A stretch of 64,000 bases of DNA from Hominenteromicrobium mulieris. Its GTDB lineage: Bacteria > Bacillota > Clostridia > Oscillospirales > Acutalibacteraceae. Both the position numbers and the translations under genes were made by a program. The stretch lies in assembly GCF_020687165.1 (NCBI RefSeq), contig NZ_JAJEQC010000001.1; one strand, written 5' to 3'. This document shows positions 31,162-39,660 of the stretch, in pieces. Position 1 is the first letter of the stretch. Each line of letters opens with the position of its first letter. The notes under the pieces were generated by a model. It did not search any database and was not told where the DNA came from. It worked only from the letters and a program-made list of their open reading frames with translations.

Positions 31162-32436
31162 TTAGTTTACAAAATCAAATTCAAGGTCATACATGCTGAC
31201 CGTGTCGCCTTCCTGGATGCCCGCCTCACGCAGCGCATCGATAACGCCGGTGTGAATGAGCACACGCTGGAAGTACTGGAGCGACTCGTAATCATCGAAA
31301 TCGACGGCGGAGATGAGCTTTAAGAGCCAATCGGCCTCGACAAAATACACGTTGTCCTCCACGCGGATATCGACCTTTGCCTTGCTGCTGAATTCTTCGA
31401 CAGGCTTTACCGGCTCCGGTTCCGGCTCGAAATGCGCGACCGGCGGCAGCGTGGAAAGCATTTCTGCGGTCTTATTCAAAAGCGGGTCAACATCATAGCG
31501 GATTGCCGCCATGATTGGAAAGAATTCATAGCCTTGCTCCTCGACAAATTTGCGGAAATCCTCTACCTGCTCGTCGGTCGTCAGGTCGCATTTGTTGCCG
31601 GCGACCAGCATGGGACGGTTCGCAAGGTCGGGGTTGAATTTGCGCAGTTCTTCGTTGATGATGCGGAAGTCCTCCTTCGGGTCTCTGCCCTCGCTGCCGG
31701 AAACATCGACAATGTGAATGAGCATGCGGCAACGCTCTACATGGCGCAGAAACTGATGACCGAGGCCTACACCCTGCCATGCGCCCTCGATAAGGCCGGG
31801 AATATCTGCCATGACAAACGATGGCGCGTTCGGCATATGCACCACGCCGAGCACCGGGGTGATGGTCGTAAAGTGGTAGTTTGCAATGTTTGGCTTTGCT
31901 TCACTTACAACGGAAACAAGCGTAGATTTACCTACGTTTGGGAAGCCTACAAGGCCCACATCAGCGAGCAGCTTGAGTTCAAGCTGAAGCTCGAATGCTT
32001 CACCGGGTGTGCCGGGCTTTGCAAAGCGCGGAGTTTGGCGCGTAGGCGACGCAAAATGCGTGTTGCCCCAGCCACCGCGGCCGCCCTTCGCGATAACGAC
32101 GTCTTCGTCTGTGGACATGTCCGCCATGATGCGGCCGGTTTCCGCATTGCGGATCAGTGTGCCGCGCGGCACGGTAATGACGAGCGGCTGTGCGCTTTTG
32201 CCGAAGCAGCGCTTGCCGCGACCGTTTTCGCCACGCTCTGCGGTGTACTTGCGCTTGTAGCGGAAATCCGCCAGCGTGGAGAGGTTATCGTCCACGCGGA
32301 ACACGATGTCGCCGCCGCGACCGCCGTCGCCGCCGTCCGGGCCGCCGGAAGCCACGTATTTTTCACGGTGAAAAGCCACGGCGCCGTCGCCGCCGTCACC
32401 GGCTTTTACCTTGATCTTAGCTATATCGATAAACAT
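31162..32436 (-). CDS. obg: Obg/CgtA GTPase
   Basis: 424 residues. Glycine-rich Obg fold at 1-158 (GGDGGDGAVAFHREKYV, GGPDGGDGGRGG), G domain with GFPNVGKSTL (G1), the switch region FTTITPV, DIPGL (G3) and GNKCDL (G4), and a C-terminal OCT domain (about 345-424) as in Gram-positive Obg. Acts in late 50S subunit assembly and stress signalling. It follows rplU-prp-rpmA as usual, but a terminator-like hairpin separates it from rpmA. Confidence 0.97.
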   Translation of the reverse strand: MFIDIAKIKVKAGDGGDGAVAFHREKYVASGGPDGGDGGRGGDIVFRVDDNLSTLADFRYKRKYTAERGENGRGKRCFGKSAQPLVITVPRGTLIRNAETGRIMADMSTDEDVVIAKGGRGGWGNTHFASPTRQTPRFAKPGTPGEAFELQLELKLLADVGLVGFPNVGKSTLVSVVSEAKPNIANYHFTTITPVLGVVHMPNAPSFVMADIPGLIEGAWQGVGLGHQFLRHVERCRMLIHIVDVSGSEGRDPKEDFRIINEELRKFNPDLANRPMLVAGNKCDLTTDEQVEDFRKFVEEQGYEFFPIMAAIRYDVDPLLNKTAEMLSTLPPVAHFEPEPEPVKPVEEFSSKAKVDIRVEDNVYFVEADWLLKLISAVDFDDYESLQYFQRVLIHTGVIDALREAGIQEGDTVSMYDLEFDFVN

Positions 32437-32482
32437 AATTCATCATCCTTTCAGCGCCGCGGACGGCTCTGTACAAAATAAA

Positions 32483-32516
32483 ATGGGCTTCTCCGCTTTA
32501 CCCGAAGAAGCCCGTT
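32483..32516 (-). terminator. Terminator-like hairpin between rpmA and obg
   Basis: On the minus strand GGGCTTCTTCGG pairs with CGGAGAAGCCC and is followed by ATTTTATTTT. It would end most transcripts from the ribosomal-protein promoter and let only a fraction continue into obg, adjusting their ratio. A second, weaker hairpin (GGGGATAC/GTATTCCCC) lies at 32530-32553. Confidence 0.72.
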
Positions 32517-32566
32517 TCATCGTATATTCGGGGATACGAAACCGGTATTCCCCCCAAGGGTCAAAA

Positions 32567-32851
32567 TTACTGCTCGATCGAGTAAACGCTGACCTTCTTG
32601 CGGTCACGGCCCATACGCTCGAAACGAACCTGACCGTCAATGAGCGCGAACAGAGAGTCATCAGAGCCTCTGCCTACGTTCTCGCCCGGATGGATGTGCG
32701 TGCCGCGCTGCTTAACAAGAATGTTGCCTGCGAGGACGTGCTGACCATCTGCACGCTTGACACCGAGTCTTTTGGATTCGGAATCACGGCCGTTCTTCGT
32801 GGAGCCCATACCTTTTTTATGAGCAAACAACTGGATATTGATCTTAAGCAT
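32567..32851 (-). CDS. rpmA: Ribosomal protein L27 with Prp-cleavable N-terminal extension
   Basis: 94 residues. The N-terminal MLKINIQLFAHKKG carries the Firmicute extension cut by Prp after the hydrophobic-Phe-Ala motif before the mature HKKG end reaches the peptidyl-transferase centre. The rest (STKNGRDSESKRLGVK, GNILVKQRGTHIHPGENV) is standard L27. Presence of prp next door fits. Confidence 0.98.
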   Translation of the reverse strand: MLKINIQLFAHKKGMGSTKNGRDSESKRLGVKRADGQHVLAGNILVKQRGTHIHPGENVGRGSDDSLFALIDGQVRFERMGRDRKKVSVYSIEQ

Positions 32852-32877
32852 TTTGTTGCCTTCCTTTCGTTTTATTG

Positions 32878-33201
32878 TCAGACTTCTGCGTAGCGTACCT
32901 GTAAGTTTTCGGGGTACTGCTCCTCTAAACCGAGAAGATGCAGCTTAAATCCCTCAAACAGGCTACGGCATGTCCGTGCATCGGTATCGGAAACCCTAAA
33001 CAGCATCTCGCCGTCCTCTGCTCGGAGAGAAATCGGTGTGATGTGTAAAATCTCCAACACGGTGTTCGCCGTCATATACGCCGCAGAAGAAACCGCAGCA
33101 CAGAGAATGTCTTCTCCCTCCTGCGCCAAACCGGAATGGCCAAGCACGGAAAAACCGAGAAGCGCTCCGTCTGCATTTGCGAAAAAATCCGCACGAATCA
33201 T
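32878..33201 (-). CDS. prp: Ribosomal-processing cysteine protease Prp
   Basis: 107 residues. Catalytic His22 in GHSG and Cys34 in EDILCAAVS, the invariant pair of the family. Removes the N-terminal extension of L27. Located between rplU and rpmA, the usual place. Its gene starts nine bases after the rplU stop. Confidence 0.96.
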   Translation of the reverse strand: MIRADFFANADGALLGFSVLGHSGLAQEGEDILCAAVSSAAYMTANTVLEILHITPISLRAEDGEMLFRVSDTDARTCRSLFEGFKLHLLGLEEQYPENLQVRYAEV

Positions 33202-33210
33202 ACGATCAAA

Positions 33211-33519
33211 TTAGCCCTGAACGGACTCAATCTGAATCTTCGTGTAGGGCTGTCTGTGGCCCATCTTGCGCTTTTCGCCCTTCTTCGGCTTGTAAGTGAG
33301 GATCGTAACCTTCTTAGCCTTGCCGTTCTTCAGGACCTTGCCTGTAACGGAAGCGCCCTCAACATACGGGGTGCCGATTTTTGTTCCGTCTTCGCCGCAA
33401 ATTGCAACGACCGGGAACGTAACTGTCTCGTCTTCATTGGCAGCGAGCTTTTCAACGTAGATCACGTCGCCGTACTGTACCTTGTACTGCTTACCGCCGG
33501 TTTCAATAACTGCAAACAT
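33211..33519 (-). CDS. rplU: Ribosomal protein L21
   Basis: 102 residues. Starts MFAVIETGGKQYKVQYGD and ends MGHRQPYTKIQIESV, both standard for L21; the 23S rRNA-binding KVTILTYKPKKGEKRKMGHR is near the end. The ATG at 33519 was chosen over 33573 because it matches all L21 starts and has AAGGCAGG upstream. First gene of the rplU-prp-rpmA unit. The ~75-base leader may form an L21-type regulatory structure (a CTACGAGTAG palindrome is visible), but I cannot confirm a match to the known leader family. Confidence 0.98.
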   Translation of the reverse strand: MFAVIETGGKQYKVQYGDVIYVEKLAANEDETVTFPVVAICGEDGTKIGTPYVEGASVTGKVLKNGKAKKVTILTYKPKKGEKRKMGHRQPYTKIQIESVQG

Positions 33520-33601
33520 TTTTTCTGCCTGCCTTTTCTGTAATCTCGCTACTCGTAGGCGGACTTTCGTCACTTTTCAGCCCACAGTAAGCGGCTCTAT
33601 C

Positions 33602-33630
33602 ATATTAACATACACTGACCCTAAAGTCAA
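33602..33630 (-). promoter_or_regulatory. rplU operon promoter
   Basis: Minus strand TTGACT (33625-33630), 17-base spacer, TAATAT (33602-33607); about 80 bases of leader before the L21 start. Confidence 0.76.
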
Positions 33631-33636
33631 GGTATT

Positions 33637-33855
33637 TCAAAGGGATTTTGTGGTTTTTTCTTCAAGCAGCAACGCAAGCTTGTCGTCCTGTTTTACCGCT
33701 TTGATGACGCTCTTGCGGTCTGCGATGCGCACGATCAAAGCGAGGAGAAAATTCAAAAAGGTCAGGAACGCCAGAAGCAGGCAGTCACGGCGCTTTTGGC
33801 GCTTCAGTTTCTCCGGATCGCGACGGCCTGCACCGTTACGCTGTGCCTTACTCAT
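33637..33855 (-). CDS. Small hypothetical membrane protein downstream of pyrI
   Basis: 72 residues: a basic, Arg/Lys-rich N-terminus (about 1-22), one hydrophobic segment CLLLAFLTFLNFLLALIVRI (about 23-42) and a charged C-terminal tail (ADRKSVIKAVKQDDKLALLLEEK). Topology is probably N-in with the tail outside or a hairpin at the membrane. No family recognised. The ATG at 33855 lies eight bases inside the end of pyrI, so it appears to be the last gene of the pyrB-pyrI unit. No terminator is evident before the rplU promoter 7 bases on. Confidence 0.7.
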   Translation of the reverse strand: MSKAQRNGAGRRDPEKLKRQKRRDCLLLAFLTFLNFLLALIVRIADRKSVIKAVKQDDKLALLLEEKTTKSL

Positions 33856-34276
33856 GGCTCTTATACGCTTGTTCACAGTACAGGCAACGATAGCGGTGCG
33901 CTTTTTCATCGCACAGCACGAAGATCTGGTCGAGGTTTTCCTCCGTGCTTGTGATGCAGCGCGGGTTCTTGCACTTTACAACATTTTTGATGCGACGTGG
34001 CAGTACGATGTTCTCTTTCTTCACAAGCTCACCGTTTTTAATGGTGCATACGGTGATGTTGTTATCGATAAAGCCGAGCACATCGAAGTTGATAGCGAGG
34101 TCGCCTTCAATCTTGATGATATCTTTTCTGCCCATCTTGCTGCTGCGGGCATTTTTGATAAGTGCCACGCAGCAATCGAGCTTATCAAGCTCCAAAAGCT
34201 CGTAGATGCGCATACCCTTTCCTGCCTGAATATGGTCGATCACAATGCCGTTTTGGATACTGTCGATGTTCAGCAT
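33848..34276 (-). CDS. pyrI: Aspartate carbamoyltransferase regulatory subunit
   Basis: 142 residues. N-terminal allosteric domain (IDHIQAGKGMRIYELL, the nucleotide-binding region) and C-terminal zinc domain with CKNPRC and CLYC, four cysteines that contact the catalytic chain. Allows feedback control by pyrimidine and purine nucleotides. Overlaps pyrB by seven bases, giving fixed stoichiometry. Confidence 0.96.
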   Translation of the reverse strand: MLNIDSIQNGIVIDHIQAGKGMRIYELLELDKLDCCVALIKNARSSKMGRKDIIKIEGDLAINFDVLGFIDNNITVCTIKNGELVKKENIVLPRRIKNVVKCKNPRCITSTEENLDQIFVLCDEKAHRYRCLYCEQAYKSHE

Positions 34277-35223
34277 ACGGTTTCCTCCTCAAAAAGTCCC
34301 GGTTCGATGTTCAGAAGCATTAAAATGAGCGCCATGCGGACATATACGCTGTTTTGTGCCTGCACAAAGTACTTTGCGCGCGGGTCATCGTCCACTTCGA
34401 CCGCGATCTCGTTGATACGCGGCAGCGGATGCAGCACAATGAGATCCTTCGGCGCAAGCTTCATCTTCTCTGCATCGAGGATGAAGCTGTCTTTTAAGCG
34501 GATGTAATCTTCTTCGTTGAAGAAGCGCTCGCGCTGTACGCGGGTCATGTAGAGTACGTCAAGCTCCGGCAGAACCTCGTCCATGGTACGGACTTCTTTA
34601 TATTCGCAGCCGGAGGGCTTTACGACTTCATCAATGATATAGCTCGGCACATGCAGCTCTTCCGGGGAGATGAACACGAAGCGGATGCCCTCCCAGCGCA
34701 CAAGCGATTTGATGAGCGAGTGCACGGTGCGGCCAAATTTCAAGTCGCCGCACAGACCAATCGTCAGGTTATTCAGTCTGCCCTTTTCGCGGCGGATGGT
34801 GAGCAGGTCGCTGAGCGTCTGCGTCGGATGCTGGTGGCCGCCGTCACCGGCGTTGATGACCGGCACGCGGGCGTACTGCGCTGCTACGCGCGGCGCACCC
34901 TCTTTGTTGTGGCGCATGGCGATGATATCCGAATAGCAGGATACCATGCGAACCGTATCGGCAACGCTTTCACCCTTGGAAGCAGAACTGTTCTGTGCAC
35001 TTGCAAAGCCCAATACCTTGCCGCCAAGGCGCATCATGGCCGATTCAAAACTCAGACGCGTGCGGGTACTCGGCTCATAAAAGAGCGTGGCAAGGATCTT
35101 ACCTTCACACTTGTGGGCGAATGCGGTGCGGTCGTTTGCAATGCTGTCCGCAAGGTCCAGCAGACGCAGGGTCTCCTCAAAGGAAAGATCCAGCGGGTCT
35201 ACGAGGTGTCTTAACTCATTCAT
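34270..35223 (-). CDS. pyrB: Aspartate carbamoyltransferase catalytic subunit
   Basis: 317 residues. Carbamoyl phosphate plus aspartate to carbamoyl aspartate, the committed step of pyrimidine synthesis. FYEPSTRTRLSFESAM (carbamoyl-phosphate loop), GDGGHQHPTQTLSDLL, and HPLPRINEIAVEVDDD (aspartate site) are all present. Start preceded by AAAGGAAGG. A TATAAA box lies near 35270 on the minus strand without a good -35. The leader is too short for a PyrR attenuator, and none is seen, so control may be mainly allosteric. Confidence 0.97.
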   Translation of the reverse strand: MNELRHLVDPLDLSFEETLRLLDLADSIANDRTAFAHKCEGKILATLFYEPSTRTRLSFESAMMRLGGKVLGFASAQNSSASKGESVADTVRMVSCYSDIIAMRHNKEGAPRVAAQYARVPVINAGDGGHQHPTQTLSDLLTIRREKGRLNNLTIGLCGDLKFGRTVHSLIKSLVRWEGIRFVFISPEELHVPSYIIDEVVKPSGCEYKEVRTMDEVLPELDVLYMTRVQRERFFNEEDYIRLKDSFILDAEKMKLAPKDLIVLHPLPRINEIAVEVDDDPRAKYFVQAQNSVYVRMALILMLLNIEPGLFEEETVC

Positions 35224-35296
35224 CTTATCTATGCCTTCCTTTCTTATGTGCGCCGTGTGTTGTGTTTTATACGTGGCGCAAGTAAAAACAGGCTGT

Positions 35297-35330
35297 AAAA
35301 AACCTCCCCGGTAAGCCCAGAGAGGTTTTC
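35297..35330 (-). terminator. Terminator of the YebC-family gene
   Basis: On the minus strand GAAAACCTC and GGAGGTTTTTT pair around about 12 bases and end in a T-tract, between the YebC-type stop and pyrB. Confidence 0.8.
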
Positions 35331-35334
35331 AGCA

Positions 35335-36081
35335 TCAATCTTCGTCTTCTTCCTCGGGCTCGTTCCAGTTGTGCCAGACTTGCTGGACATCGTCGTTATC
35401 CTCGAGTGCATCAATCAGCTTCTGCATCTTGAGAATCTGATCGGGATCAGTGAGATCCGTGTAGGTATCCGGGACCATTTCCACTTCTGCGGAAACAAAG
35501 GAATAGCCCTTGGCTTCCAGATCATCGCGAACGCCGCTGAAATCGGACGGCTCAGTGTAGATCTCAAATACGTCTTCGTCTGCCTGAAAATCGGAAGCAC
35601 CGGCCTCCAGTGCATCGCTCATGACGGTATCTTCGTCAAGGCCCTCACGCTCCAGCACGATAACGCCTTTTTCGTTGAACATGAAGGAAACGCAGCCGGT
35701 GGTGCCGAGGTTGCCGCCGAACTTATCAAAGTAATGACGGACATCGCCCGCGGTACGGTTGCGGTTATCGGTGAGGCATTCCACGATGACGGCAACGCCT
35801 GCGGGGCCGTAGCCTTCGTAGGTGATGCTTTCATATGCGTTGGAGTTGCCCTCGCCTGCGGCTTTCTTAATGATGCGCTCAATGTTGTCGTTCGGCACAT
35901 TGTTCGCCTTAGCCTTCGCAATGACGTCCTTCAGCTTGGAGTTTGCTGCCGGGTCTGCGCTGCCGCCTTCTTTAACGGCAACGGCAAGCTCACGGCCGAT
36001 CTTTGTGAAGATCTTCGCTCTTGCACCGTCGGTCTTTTCTTTCTTTCTCTTAATATTATTCCACTTGGAATGTCCTGACAT
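35335..36081 (-). CDS. YebC/TACO1 family regulator or translation factor
   Basis: 248 residues. SGHSKWNNIKRKKEKTDGA and KIFTKIGREL at the N-terminus, then GYGPAGVAVIVECLTDNRNR and LGTTGCVSFMF are family signatures. Members were described as transcription regulators (PmpR) and more recently as factors that help ribosomes pass proline stretches. The acidic end (PEEEDED) is common. Start at 36081 (MSGHSK) rather than 36105. Promoter TTGAAA-N17-TATAAT overlaps the end of the upstream gene. Confidence 0.94.
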   Translation of the reverse strand: MSGHSKWNNIKRKKEKTDGARAKIFTKIGRELAVAVKEGGSADPAANSKLKDVIAKAKANNVPNDNIERIIKKAAGEGNSNAYESITYEGYGPAGVAVIVECLTDNRNRTAGDVRHYFDKFGGNLGTTGCVSFMFNEKGVIVLEREGLDEDTVMSDALEAGASDFQADEDVFEIYTEPSDFSGVRDDLEAKGYSFVSAEVEMVPDTYTDLTDPDQILKMQKLIDALEDNDDVQQVWHNWNEPEEEDED

Positions 36082-36118
36082 TGATGAAAACCTGCCTTTA
36101 TTCACACAAATTCAAGTT

Positions 36119-36147
36119 ATTATATCACAGCTCGCGCGCGATTTCAA
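36119..36147 (-). promoter_or_regulatory. Promoter of the YebC-family gene
   Basis: Minus strand TTGAAA (36142-36147), 17-base spacer, TATAAT (36119-36124). The -35 is inside the last codons of the oxidoreductase gene. Confidence 0.78.
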
Positions 36148-36691
36148 TAGCAATTTCCTGTGCCTTCGCGAAAATCGAAGAGTTTTCGCAATCTGCACGG
36201 TCTGTGTCCGGCAAAACCACCGTTTTTTTGAGCGTTGTGTTCATAACGGAAAAGCTTTGGCGCAGTGTTTTCTCGCATACCTCCACCGCAAACGGATCAT
36301 ACCGCCCCATGGTGAGCAGCAAAACGGCATCGCGGTGTGTCTCAATCGCCGGGCGGATACCGCGGGCAAATCTAGCTTCAAAATACCGCTGAAAACGGTC
36401 GATGACCGCCTTGAGCTGCGCCGGAAACGAGAGGTTATAGACCGGCGTGGCGATGAGAAGCAGATCACACGCGCGCAGGTCACGATCAAATTCATCGAGG
36501 TCGCGAAACGCGCAGCCGTCTGCTTTTTGGCAATATCCGCAGGCGATACACGGATGAATATTCACTTTGCAAATGTCAAGTGATTTTACTTGCCAGTCTT
36601 TCCCTTTCAATCCGTAGAGAAAAGCTTCGAGCAGCTTCTTTGTGTGTCCGTCTTTATGCGGCGAAGAAAACAAAACGAGTGCATGTTTCAT
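36125..36691 (-). CDS. Flavodoxin-fold NAD(P)H/iron-sulfur-type oxidoreductase
   Basis: 188 residues. Opens with VLFSSPHKDGHTKKLLEAFL, the FMN phosphate loop of the NADPH-dependent FMN reductase family, followed by CIACGYCQKADGC near residue 48, a cysteine-rich motif like that of iron-sulfur flavoproteins. ATPVYNLSFPAQLKAVIDR forms the flavin-facing loop. Probably a cytosolic flavin-dependent reductase; substrate unknown. Start at 36691 has GGAGG upstream; the track-length start at 36718 does not. Single gene between leuS and yebC. Confidence 0.85.
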   Translation of the reverse strand: MKHALVLFSSPHKDGHTKKLLEAFLYGLKGKDWQVKSLDICKVNIHPCIACGYCQKADGCAFRDLDEFDRDLRACDLLLIATPVYNLSFPAQLKAVIDRFQRYFEARFARGIRPAIETHRDAVLLLTMGRYDPFAVEVCEKTLRQSFSVMNTTLKKTVVLPDTDRADCENSSIFAKAQEIAIEIAREL

Positions 36692-36759
36692 GTACTTGCC
36701 TCCGATTCCGTGAAGCAAAAAACCTTTGCAAAGCTATTTAACTTCACACAAATGTAAAA

Positions 36760-36789
36760 AGAGCGCTGCGGATTTACACACAGCGCTCT
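36760..36789 (-). terminator. Terminator of leuS and the long housekeeping unit
   Basis: AGAGCGCTG and CAGCGCTCT form a 9-base stem; on the minus strand it is followed by TTTTTACATTT. Nine bases after the leuS stop. Confidence 0.82.
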
Positions 36790-36797
36790 GTAAAGAA

Positions 36798-39212
36798 TCA
36801 TCCCTTTACAACGATATTGACGAGCTTGCCCGGAACGTAGATCTCTTTCACGACGTTCTTGCCGTTGATCTCCGCTGCAATGCGATCTTCCGCCTTTGCA
36901 AGTGCAATCGCGTCATCCTTCTGGATATCGGCTGCAACGCACAGTCTTGCGCGAACTTTGCCGTTGACCTGCACAACGATTTCAATGACGTCATCTTTGC
37001 ACTTTGATTCGTCGTACTTCGGCCAAGGCTGCTCCGTGACCATGCCCTCGCCGAGCTTCATTTCGCTCCAAACCTCTTCTGTTACATGCGGTGCAAACGG
37101 GTTGAGGAGCATCGTGAAGACGGAGAGCTCTGCTTTATTGATGGAGCCCTTTTCCGCAATAACGTTCATGAGCGCCATCAAAGATGCAATGGCGGTGTTG
37201 AACTTGAGGTTCTCAATGTCATAAGAGACCTTCTTGATGGCTTTGTGGAAAGAATTTTCCATCTCCGGGCGGATCGCTTCGCCGTCGACGAGAATGGACT
37301 GCAGGTTCCAATAACGCTCAATGAAGCGGCGGCAGCCCTTGATACCGGCGTTGCTCCACGGTGCGGCCTTCTCAAAGTCGCCGATGAACATTTCGTAGAG
37401 ACGGAGCGTATCTGCGCCGAACTCGTTTACAACGTCGTCCGGGTTGACAACGTTGCCGCGGGACTTACTCATCTTCTCGCCGTTTTCACCGAGGATCATG
37501 CCGTGGCTCGTGCGCTTTGCATACGGTTCTGCGGTCGGGACCTGGCCAATATCGTAGAGGAACTTATGCCAGAAACGGCTGTACAGCAGGTGCAGCGTGG
37601 TGTGCTCCATGCCGCCGTTATACCAGTCTACCTGATGCCAGTAGTTGAGCGCTTCCTTGGATGCAAAAGATTCATCGTTGTGCGGATCCATATAGCGCAG
37701 GAAGTACCAGGAAGAGCCTGCCCACTGCGGCATGGTGTCCGTTTCGCGCATGGCCTTGCCGCCGCACTTCGGGCACGTGGTGTTGACCCAATCGGTCATC
37801 TTGGAGAGCGGAGATTCGCCGTTATCGGTCGGCTCGTAGGAATCAACCTGCGGCAGAACGAGCGGCAGTTCGCTTTCATCGATCGGCACATAGCCGCACT
37901 TCTCGCAGTGTACAATCGGAATCGGCTCGCCCCAGTAGCGCTGGCGTGCGAATACCCAGTCACGGAGCTTATAGTTGACCTTACGGTGGCCGATGCCGGT
38001 CTCCTCAAGGTAATCTTTGATGCGGACCTTCGCTTCTTCGACGGTCATGCCGTCCAGAATGCCGGAGTTGACCATGATGCCGGTGTCGCAGTCCGTGAAC
38101 GCTTCTTTCTGCACATCGCCGCCCTTAACGACTTCGATGATTGGCAGGTCAAACTTCTTTGCGAACTCCCAGTCACGGGTATCGTGTGCCGGAACAGCCA
38201 TGATGGCGCCGGTACCGTAGGAAACGAGAACGTAGTCGGAAATGAAGATCGGAATGGTGGTACCGGTCAGCGGATTGATGGCCTCAACACCCTCCAAACG
38301 CACGCCGGTCTTATCTTTCGCGACCTCGGTGCGCTCAAAGTCGGACTTTTTCGCGGCCTCTGCCTGATACGCGCGGACGGCATCCAGATTCTGCAGCTTA
38401 TCCGCCCACTTTTCAATGAACGGATGCTCCGGGGAAACAACCATGTACGTTGCGCCGTAAAGTGTATCCGGGCGGGTCGTGTAAACAGTCAGCTTATCGC
38501 CTGCGGTCGTGTTGAAATCGACCTCGGCGCCCTCGGAACGGCCAATCCAGTTTTTCTGCTGGGTCTTAACGCGGTCCGGGTAATCGACAAGATCAAGGTC
38601 GTCGATGAGGCGTTGTGCGTAAGCGGTGATCTTCAGCATCCACTGGGATTTGACCTTGTGAATAACTTCACTGCCGCAGCGCTCACAGACGCCGTTGACA
38701 ACCTCTTCGTTTGCCAGAACGCATTTGCAGGAGGTGCACCAGTTGACGGACATCTCTTTTTTGTAGGCCAAACCGTTCTTAAAGAGCTGGAGGAAAATCC
38801 ACTGCGTCCACTTGTAGTATTTCGGATCAATGGTACTGATCTCACGGCTCCAGTCGAAGGAGATGCCGAGAGACTGAATCTGCTGCTTAAAGCGCGCAAT
38901 ATTCTTCTTTGTGATCTCTTCCGGGTGCACGTGGTTCTTGATGGCATAATTCTCTGCCGGTAGGCCGAATGCGTCCCAACCAATCGGATAGAGCACATTG
39001 TAGCCCTCCATGCGGCGCTTTCTGGAAACAACGTCAAGCGCGGTGTACGGACGCGGGTGGCCGACATGCAGACCCTGACCGGACGGGTACGGGAACTCGA
39101 TCAGAGCATAATATTTCGGCTTATCCGAAGTATTGGAAGCATGGAAAACACCGGCTTCTTCCCACTTCTTTTGCCACTTCGGTTCAATTTCACTGGGGTT
39201 GTACTTGTTCAT
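36798..39212 (-). CDS. leuS: Leucyl-tRNA synthetase
   Basis: 804 residues. Class I synthetase: HVGH within PYPSGQGLHVGHPRPYTA, zinc ribbon CTSCKCVLANEEVVNGVCERC, editing domain with TTRPDTLYGATYMV, KMSKS in GEKMSKSRGNVVNP, and anticodon-binding C-terminus. Charges tRNA-Leu. Normal length. Only 42 bases separate it from rsfS, so no T-box leader is present; it seems to be read as the last gene of the run that begins at plsX. Confidence 0.98.
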   Translation of the reverse strand: MNKYNPSEIEPKWQKKWEEAGVFHASNTSDKPKYYALIEFPYPSGQGLHVGHPRPYTALDVVSRKRRMEGYNVLYPIGWDAFGLPAENYAIKNHVHPEEITKKNIARFKQQIQSLGISFDWSREISTIDPKYYKWTQWIFLQLFKNGLAYKKEMSVNWCTSCKCVLANEEVVNGVCERCGSEVIHKVKSQWMLKITAYAQRLIDDLDLVDYPDRVKTQQKNWIGRSEGAEVDFNTTAGDKLTVYTTRPDTLYGATYMVVSPEHPFIEKWADKLQNLDAVRAYQAEAAKKSDFERTEVAKDKTGVRLEGVEAINPLTGTTIPIFISDYVLVSYGTGAIMAVPAHDTRDWEFAKKFDLPIIEVVKGGDVQKEAFTDCDTGIMVNSGILDGMTVEEAKVRIKDYLEETGIGHRKVNYKLRDWVFARQRYWGEPIPIVHCEKCGYVPIDESELPLVLPQVDSYEPTDNGESPLSKMTDWVNTTCPKCGGKAMRETDTMPQWAGSSWYFLRYMDPHNDESFASKEALNYWHQVDWYNGGMEHTTLHLLYSRFWHKFLYDIGQVPTAEPYAKRTSHGMILGENGEKMSKSRGNVVNPDDVVNEFGADTLRLYEMFIGDFEKAAPWSNAGIKGCRRFIERYWNLQSILVDGEAIRPEMENSFHKAIKKVSYDIENLKFNTAIASLMALMNVIAEKGSINKAELSVFTMLLNPFAPHVTEEVWSEMKLGEGMVTEQPWPKYDESKCKDDVIEIVVQVNGKVRARLCVAADIQKDDAIALAKAEDRIAAEINGKNVVKEIYVPGKLVNIVVKG

Positions 39213-39254
39213 ATTGATTACACTTACCTCTCTGCGCTATATAAAATAACAAAA

Positions 39255-39608
39255 TCAATTCGGTTCAAACGTCATGTTGAGCTTTTCGCCGTCGAGCCAC
39301 AGGCGATCCAAATCATAAAAACTGCGCGCTTCCGAGGTGAAGATGTGTACGACCACCGTTTCGTAATCGAGCACGACCCAGGAATCGGAGCGATAGCCCT
39401 CCACGCGGTCCGGCGCAATGCCGAGCTCTTTCAGCTTAAACTCCAGTTCGTCCGCCAGAGCATGCACATGCGTGCTGCCGGTGCCGTTCGCCAGAACGAA
39501 ATAATCACCGAGCGAGGAAACGTCCGAAATGCGGATCACATTGATCTGATCGGCTTTTTTCGCATCCAAAATGCCCGCTGCGGTTTTTGCAAGCGTCAAT
39601 GAATCCAT
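39255..39608 (-). CDS. rsfS: Ribosomal silencing factor RsfS
   Basis: 117 residues. Binds L14 and blocks subunit joining in starvation. DISVIRISDV-like core (INVIRISDVSSLGDYFVLANGTG is the family block), DSWVVLDYETVVVHIF and ARSFYDLDRLW are diagnostic. Start at 39608 (MDSLTLAKT) was chosen because the AAAGGA site directly abuts the upstream ATG at 39620. Follows yqeK, the usual order. Confidence 0.94.
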   Translation of the reverse strand: MDSLTLAKTAAGILDAKKADQINVIRISDVSSLGDYFVLANGTGSTHVHALADELEFKLKELGIAPDRVEGYRSDSWVVLDYETVVVHIFTSEARSFYDLDRLWLDGEKLNMTFEPN

Positions 39609-39660
39609 GCTTTTAGCCATTCCTTTCTGCGCGCTGCGCGATTTTTATGCTTCCTTCCGC

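Noticed and set aside
37086..38963. A 625-codon rightward open frame
   Set aside because: Lies wholly opposite leuS, has no ribosome binding site or recognisable domains, and its composition mirrors the reverse complement of the synthetase.
39213..39254. Possible T-box leader for leuS
   Set aside because: Only 42 bases separate leuS from rsfS, and no T-box or specifier structure is seen; the same applies to the short ilvE leader.
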